The notes beneath the pieces are model-generated. The model was given only the letters and a program-made list of their open reading frames with translations, was not told where the DNA came from and did not search any database. A program made the translations under genes and the position numbers. A stretch of DNA of 64,000 nucleotides from the NCBI GenBank assembly GCA_016870115.1, contig VGCH01000003.1:1-64000 (forward strand). The letters are read 5' to 3'. This stretch comes from Alphaproteobacteria bacterium (lineage in GTDB: Bacteria > Pseudomonadota > Alphaproteobacteria > Reyranellales > Reyranellaceae). Below are positions 61,463-64,000 of the stretch, piece after piece. Within the stretch, counting starts at the first letter, position 1, and each line of letters begins with the position of its first letter.

Positions 61463-61984
61463 ATGAGGACTTTGCTGCTCCTGCGCCACGCCAAGGCCGG
61501 GGTCCGTGGCCCGGGCCTCGATGATCGGGCACGCCAGCTGAACGACCGCGGCGAGCGCTCAGCGCGGGCAATGGCGGGCCTGATTGCGGACCTGCCCGAC
61601 CGCATCGATCTCATCCTCTGCTCGACGGCTGAACGAACCCGCCAGACGCTGGGGGCGCTCCTGCAGCGCCTCAACCCGCCTCCCCCGATCGATTACGACG
61701 ACGCGCTCTATCTGGCGAGCGACCGGGAACTGGCGGCCGCTCTGGCCCTGTCGCCGGACGACGCCCGAACCGTCCTGCTGGTCGGGCACAATGACGGGAT
61801 CGAACAACTCGCCCGGCGGCTTTGCGCCTCGGGACGACAACCCGACGTCACCCACCTGCGGCAGAAATACTCCACCGGCTCCCTGGCCCAGATTGCGCTC
61901 GCGATCGATCGATGGGCCGATCTACCGTCGGCGCGAGGCGAGTTGCTCGCCTATACACGCCCGCGCGATCTCGGGGTGATTTGA
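61463..61984 (+). CDS. sixA: Phosphohistidine phosphatase (SixA family)
   Basis: A 173-aa histidine-phosphatase-superfamily protein. The catalytic RHAK motif is at residues 8-11 (LLLLRHAKAGVRGPGLDD). The second conserved His is in VLLVGHNDGIEQLARRL, with LICSTAERTRQT-like sequence before it. E. coli SixA dephosphorylates His on phosphotransfer proteins. Its place beside ppk is common in alphaproteobacteria and may point to a link with phosphate or PTS(Ntr) control, which is inference. It is divergent from ppk. Confidence 0.92.
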   Translation: MRTLLLLRHAKAGVRGPGLDDRARQLNDRGERSARAMAGLIADLPDRIDLILCSTAERTRQTLGALLQRLNPPPPIDYDDALYLASDRELAAALALSPDDARTVLLVGHNDGIEQLARRLCASGRQPDVTHLRQKYSTGSLAQIALAIDRWADLPSARGELLAYTRPRDLGVI

Positions 61985-62073
61985 GGCCGACCTAGGGGCC
62001 CTCCGGTCTGCCTGGCACGAGCCGGATCGGAGCGCCGAGGGTCGAGGTATCGCCCAGGGCCAGCCACGGCGCC

Positions 62074-62099
62074 GATGGAACCGCGTGAGAGGTTCGATC
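62074..62099. repeat. Possible degenerate third copy of the intergenic repeat
   Basis: In the gap after sixA, GATGGAACC (62074-62082) and GGTTCGATC (62091-62099) form an 8-of-9 inverted repeat whose first arm resembles the GATGGAA arm of copy 2. The region that would match the shared tail (62100-62130) is only weakly similar. Treated as tentative. Confidence 0.35.
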
Positions 62100-62132
62100 T
62101 CCGCCGACGACGCGCTAGCGTTTCTCGGTCGG

Positions 62133-62627
62133 CTACCGGACGCGCGACCAGATTTCGGTCTTGCCGATCAGCGGGATGCCGACATAGCCGCGCAGCCGCA
62201 GCCTGCCATCCGGCAGCAGACGCACATTGGCTCGATAGGTCCGCCCATCACCCGGATTGTAGATCGTGCCTTCCTCGTAGCTCGCCGGATCGCCGCCGAG
62301 GCGGAAATCGTACATGCCATACATGCCGAGCAGAGGGCGGCTGCGCAGCTGTGGGTCGCCGTTCAGCACGTCGGTCACATCCTCGACGGTGGCGACGTCG
62401 CGACCGTCCGGATTGCGGGCGTCACGCAGCCACACGACGCGCCCGCAGAGCGGCCCGCGACCGACCTGCGGACAGGGTTCGATCAGCACCTGGGCCTCGC
62501 CGCCCTGGGTCAACCACTTGCCGGCGATGGGCGCCAGAGGATCCGAACGCGACGCCGGGGTCTGCGCGCCGGCCGTCGCCGCCACAAGGGCGACGGTCGT
62601 CGCCAGCATCAAGCTCCGGACCGTCAT
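62133..62627 (-). CDS. DUF2147 exported protein, copy 2
   Basis: A 164-aa protein with a signal peptide (MTVRSLMLATTVALVAATAGA) and a DUF2147 domain: PIAGKWLTQGGEAQVLIEPC, RGPLCGRVVWLRDARNPDG, LGMYGMYDFRLGGDPASYEEGTIYNPGDGRTYRANVRLL and RLRLRGYVGIPLIGKTEIW. Two cysteines (PCPQ and LCGR) may form a disulfide. The family is periplasmic, of unknown function, with a lipocalin-like beta fold. The ATG overlaps the SDR stop by one base, so it is the third gene of a DUF2147-SDR-DUF2147 transcript, and it is a paralogue of the first. Confidence 0.87.
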   Translation of the reverse strand: MTVRSLMLATTVALVAATAGAQTPASRSDPLAPIAGKWLTQGGEAQVLIEPCPQVGRGPLCGRVVWLRDARNPDGRDVATVEDVTDVLNGDPQLRSRPLLGMYGMYDFRLGGDPASYEEGTIYNPGDGRTYRANVRLLPDGRLRLRGYVGIPLIGKTEIWSRVR

Positions 62628-63406
62628 CAGTAGGTGCCCGGATACTGGCCGCCATCCATCAGGATGTTCTGGCCGGTCATGTAGCCAGCATGGACCGAGC
62701 AGAGGAAGGCGCACATGGCGCCGAATTCCTCGGCTGTGCCGAAGCGACCTGCCGGGTTGGCGCGCGCACCGGCGGCGTACTCTTCCTCGAAGCTCTTGCC
62801 GCTCTTCTGGGCACGCGACCGGTACGTCCCCTTGAGGCGATCCGTCGCGAACGGCCCCGGCAGGAGGCCGTTGATCGTGACGCCGTGGCGCACCGTGGTA
62901 CGCGCGACGCCGGCGACGAAACCAGTCAGGCCCGAGCGCGCCCCGTTGCTGAGGCCCAGGATGTCGATCGGCGCCTTCACCGAGCTCGACGTGATGTTCA
63001 CGATGCGGCCGAAGCCGCGCTTCATCATGCCGTCGACCGTCGCCTTGATGAACTCGATCGGCGTCAGCATGTTCGCGTCGATCGCCTTGATCCACTCGTC
63101 GCGGCCCCAATCGCGGAAATCGCCGGGTGGCGGACCGCCCGCGTTATTGATGACGATGTCGGGCTCCGGGCAGGCCGCGAGCACGCGGTTGCGTCCATCG
63201 ACCGAAGTCACGTCGCAAGCCACGGCAGTGACCTTCACACCGGTCGCCGACCGTATCTCCGCGGCGGTCGCGTCGACATCGGCGGCGGTGCGGGCGTTGA
63301 TCACCAGGTCGACGCCCTCGCGCGCCAGCGCCATCGCACAGCCCTTGCCCAGGCCTTTGCTGGCGGCGCAAACGATCGCCCTGCGCCCCTTGATTCCGAG
63401 ATCCAT
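62627..63406 (-). CDS. Short-chain dehydrogenase/reductase (lacks YxxxK)
   Basis: A 259-aa SDR. The dinucleotide loop is CAASKGLGKGCAMAL (about residues 13-27), followed by DIVINNAGGPPPGD, the Ser region NITSSSVKAPID (140-142) and the C-terminal GYMTGQNILMDGG. Where the catalytic Tyr and Lys belong, the sequence reads GLSNGARSGLTGF, so both are missing. This pattern is shared by a recognised subgroup of SDRs of unclear activity. It is the middle gene of a three-gene minus-strand unit, enclosed by two DUF2147 genes; a cytosolic SDR between two exported proteins is unusual. Confidence 0.88.
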   Translation of the reverse strand: MDLGIKGRRAIVCAASKGLGKGCAMALAREGVDLVINARTAADVDATAAEIRSATGVKVTAVACDVTSVDGRNRVLAACPEPDIVINNAGGPPPGDFRDWGRDEWIKAIDANMLTPIEFIKATVDGMMKRGFGRIVNITSSSVKAPIDILGLSNGARSGLTGFVAGVARTTVRHGVTINGLLPGPFATDRLKGTYRSRAQKSGKSFEEEYAAGARANPAGRFGTAEEFGAMCAFLCSVHAGYMTGQNILMDGGQYPGTY

Positions 63407-63421
63407 GTCTCCTCCCTCCCC

Positions 63422-63874
63422 CTACTGGAGCCGAGTCCAAACCTGCGTAGTGCCGAACATCGGCGCCCCGACATAGCCGCGCAGCCGCAACGTGCCATCG
63501 GATTGCAGCGAGATGTTGGCACGATAGGTCTTGCCGTCTTCGGCGTTGTAGATGGTGCCTTCCTCAAAGGCGCCAGCGGCACTGCCGGGCCTGAAATCGT
63601 ACAGCAGCACCATGCCCTGGAGCTTGCGCCCGCGCAGCGAGGGATCCGCGTTGCGCGCATCCGTGACAGTCTCCGCCGCCACCGGCTTGCCGTCGGCGCC
63701 CTTGGGGTCGAGCAGGCGCTCGATCCAACCGCATACCGGACCGCGCGTTGCATCGGCGCAACTGCCGAGGCGGATCTCTGCCCCCCGCGACTGCATCAGC
63801 CACAGACCGTTCACGGATTGGGCCGCGGCCGGCAGGGGCAGCAGCAACAACAGAGCGAGGGTAAAACGTCTCAT
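63422..63874 (-). CDS. DUF2147 exported protein, copy 1
   Basis: A 150-aa protein with a short signal peptide (MRRFTLALLLLLPLPAAA) and a DUF2147 domain: VNGLWLMQSRGAEIRLGSC, RGPVCGWIERLLDPKGADGK, LYDFRPGSAAGAFEEGTIYNAEDGKTYRAN, ending RLRGYVGAPMFGTTQVWTRLQ. It shares the Cys pair and the same end as the copy at 62133. GAAGGGA lies before the ATG. It is the first gene of the operon, 26 nt downstream of a promoter-like element that spans a perfect 14-bp palindrome, so repression by a TetR-type protein is likely. Confidence 0.88.
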   Translation of the reverse strand: MRRFTLALLLLLPLPAAAQSVNGLWLMQSRGAEIRLGSCADATRGPVCGWIERLLDPKGADGKPVAAETVTDARNADPSLRGRKLQGMVLLYDFRPGSAAGAFEEGTIYNAEDGKTYRANISLQSDGTLRLRGYVGAPMFGTTQVWTRLQ

Positions 63875-63899
63875 CCGATCCCTTCCATGATCGGGGCGC

Positions 63900-63929
63900 T
63901 ATCTACCGGTCGACCGGTTCGTTTGACAA
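63900..63929 (-). promoter_or_regulatory. Promoter with embedded 14-bp palindromic operator
   Basis: On the minus strand a TTGTCA (63924-63929) and a weak TAGATA (63900-63905) are separated by 18 bp, and ACCGGTCGACCGGT at 63905-63918 is a perfect palindrome filling that spacer. The -10 leads to the DUF2147 ATG at 63874. This layout is typical of TetR-repressed promoters. Confidence 0.6.
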
Positions 63930-64000
63930 CCCACCGAGCACGTCCGCGCAGAGCCGGCGGTCGATCTCGCGGCCTTCGGTCAGCGCTCGCCGGTCAAGTG
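63903..64000 (-). CDS. 3' end of an unidentified gene running off the window
   Basis: An open frame enters from the right edge and ends with TAG at 63903-63905. Its last 31 residues read LDRRALTEGREIDRRLCADV and then LGGLSNEPVDR. It has the look of a helical C terminus, perhaps of a TetR-type regulator or an enoyl-CoA hydratase-like protein, but this is too little to identify. The stop codon lies in the palindromic operator of the downstream operon, so the gene and that operon are immediate neighbours in the same direction. Confidence 0.35.
   Translation of the reverse strand, partial: LDRRALTEGREIDRRLCADVLGGLSNEPVDR

Noticed and set aside
1-64000. CRISPR arrays, insertion sequences, prophage or integrative elements
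   Set aside because: No regularly spaced repeats, transposase, integrase or phage structural genes were seen on either strand.

Overview
The window is high-GC chromosomal DNA, almost fully coding, from an alphaproteobacterium. Rhodospirillales/Reyranella-like is my best guess; this rests on gene order and gene content, not on a search. The evidence is the gene set gatB/gatA/gatC, ruvX, pyrB-pyrC', plsY, dprA, topA, rnr, DUF983, rpmG, followed by aspS/rnd/ppx/ppk/sixA, together with EipB-like envelope proteins, a Bug-type solute receptor, DUF1993 and DUF2147 proteins. I see no transposase, integrase, phage gene or CRISPR array. The only RNA gene recognised is tRNA-Ser(GCT) at the left edge.

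Layout. 0.2-9.4 kb: tRNA-Ser, an ArgE-like deacetylase, a Tat-exported FMN dehydrogenase with a CxxCH motif, two tandem GSTs, a beta-lactamase-fold hydrolase and an AHL-lactonase-like metallohydrolase coupled to gatB. 9.4-21.2 kb: the amidotransferase genes gatB and gatA-gatC, split by a Bug receptor, a TetR-SDR pair divergent from a Rieske oxygenase, and an alpha/beta hydrolase; then a Na+/H+ antiporter with a cyclic-nucleotide domain, and ruvX. 21.2-27.1 kb: an oxidative/periplasmic island. Four minus-strand genes joined by 4-nt ATGA overlaps (2OG-Fe oxygenase, amidohydrolase, small YtkA/FixH-like protein, di-heme MauG/CcpA-like peroxidase) face a PhyH oxygenase, a cytochrome b561 and two YceI proteins. 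27.1-29.5 kb: a divergent pair of citrate synthases, one carrying an N-terminal MerR-like helix-turn-helix. 29.5-47.2 kb: pyrB, a catalytically degenerate dihydroorotase homologue, plsY, a peptide-type ABC importer lacking ATPase genes and interrupted by an MFS gene, dprA, topA, rnr, DUF983, an S41 protease and rpmG. 47.2-54.4 kb: an aldehyde dehydrogenase flanked by copies of an intergenic repeat, MFS, ROK kinase, two EipB-like proteins, a hydroxyacid dehydrogenase and a lipoprotein. 54.5-62.0 kb: aspS, rnd, ppx, ppk, sixA. 62.1-64.0 kb: DUF2147-SDR-DUF2147 behind a palindromic operator, and an edge fragment.

Three genes are broken by single lesions: an in-frame TAA in the amidohydrolase, an in-frame TAG in the first YceI, and a one-base insertion in the MFS gene inside the ABC operon. 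In each case the rest of the protein stays readable, so these are either very recent pseudogenes or base-call errors. The most system-like candidates are the overlapping oxygenase-amidohydrolase-YtkA-peroxidase cassette with its facing b561/YceI arm, and the HTH-citrate synthase pair with 9-bp-phased TTG repeats between the genes.
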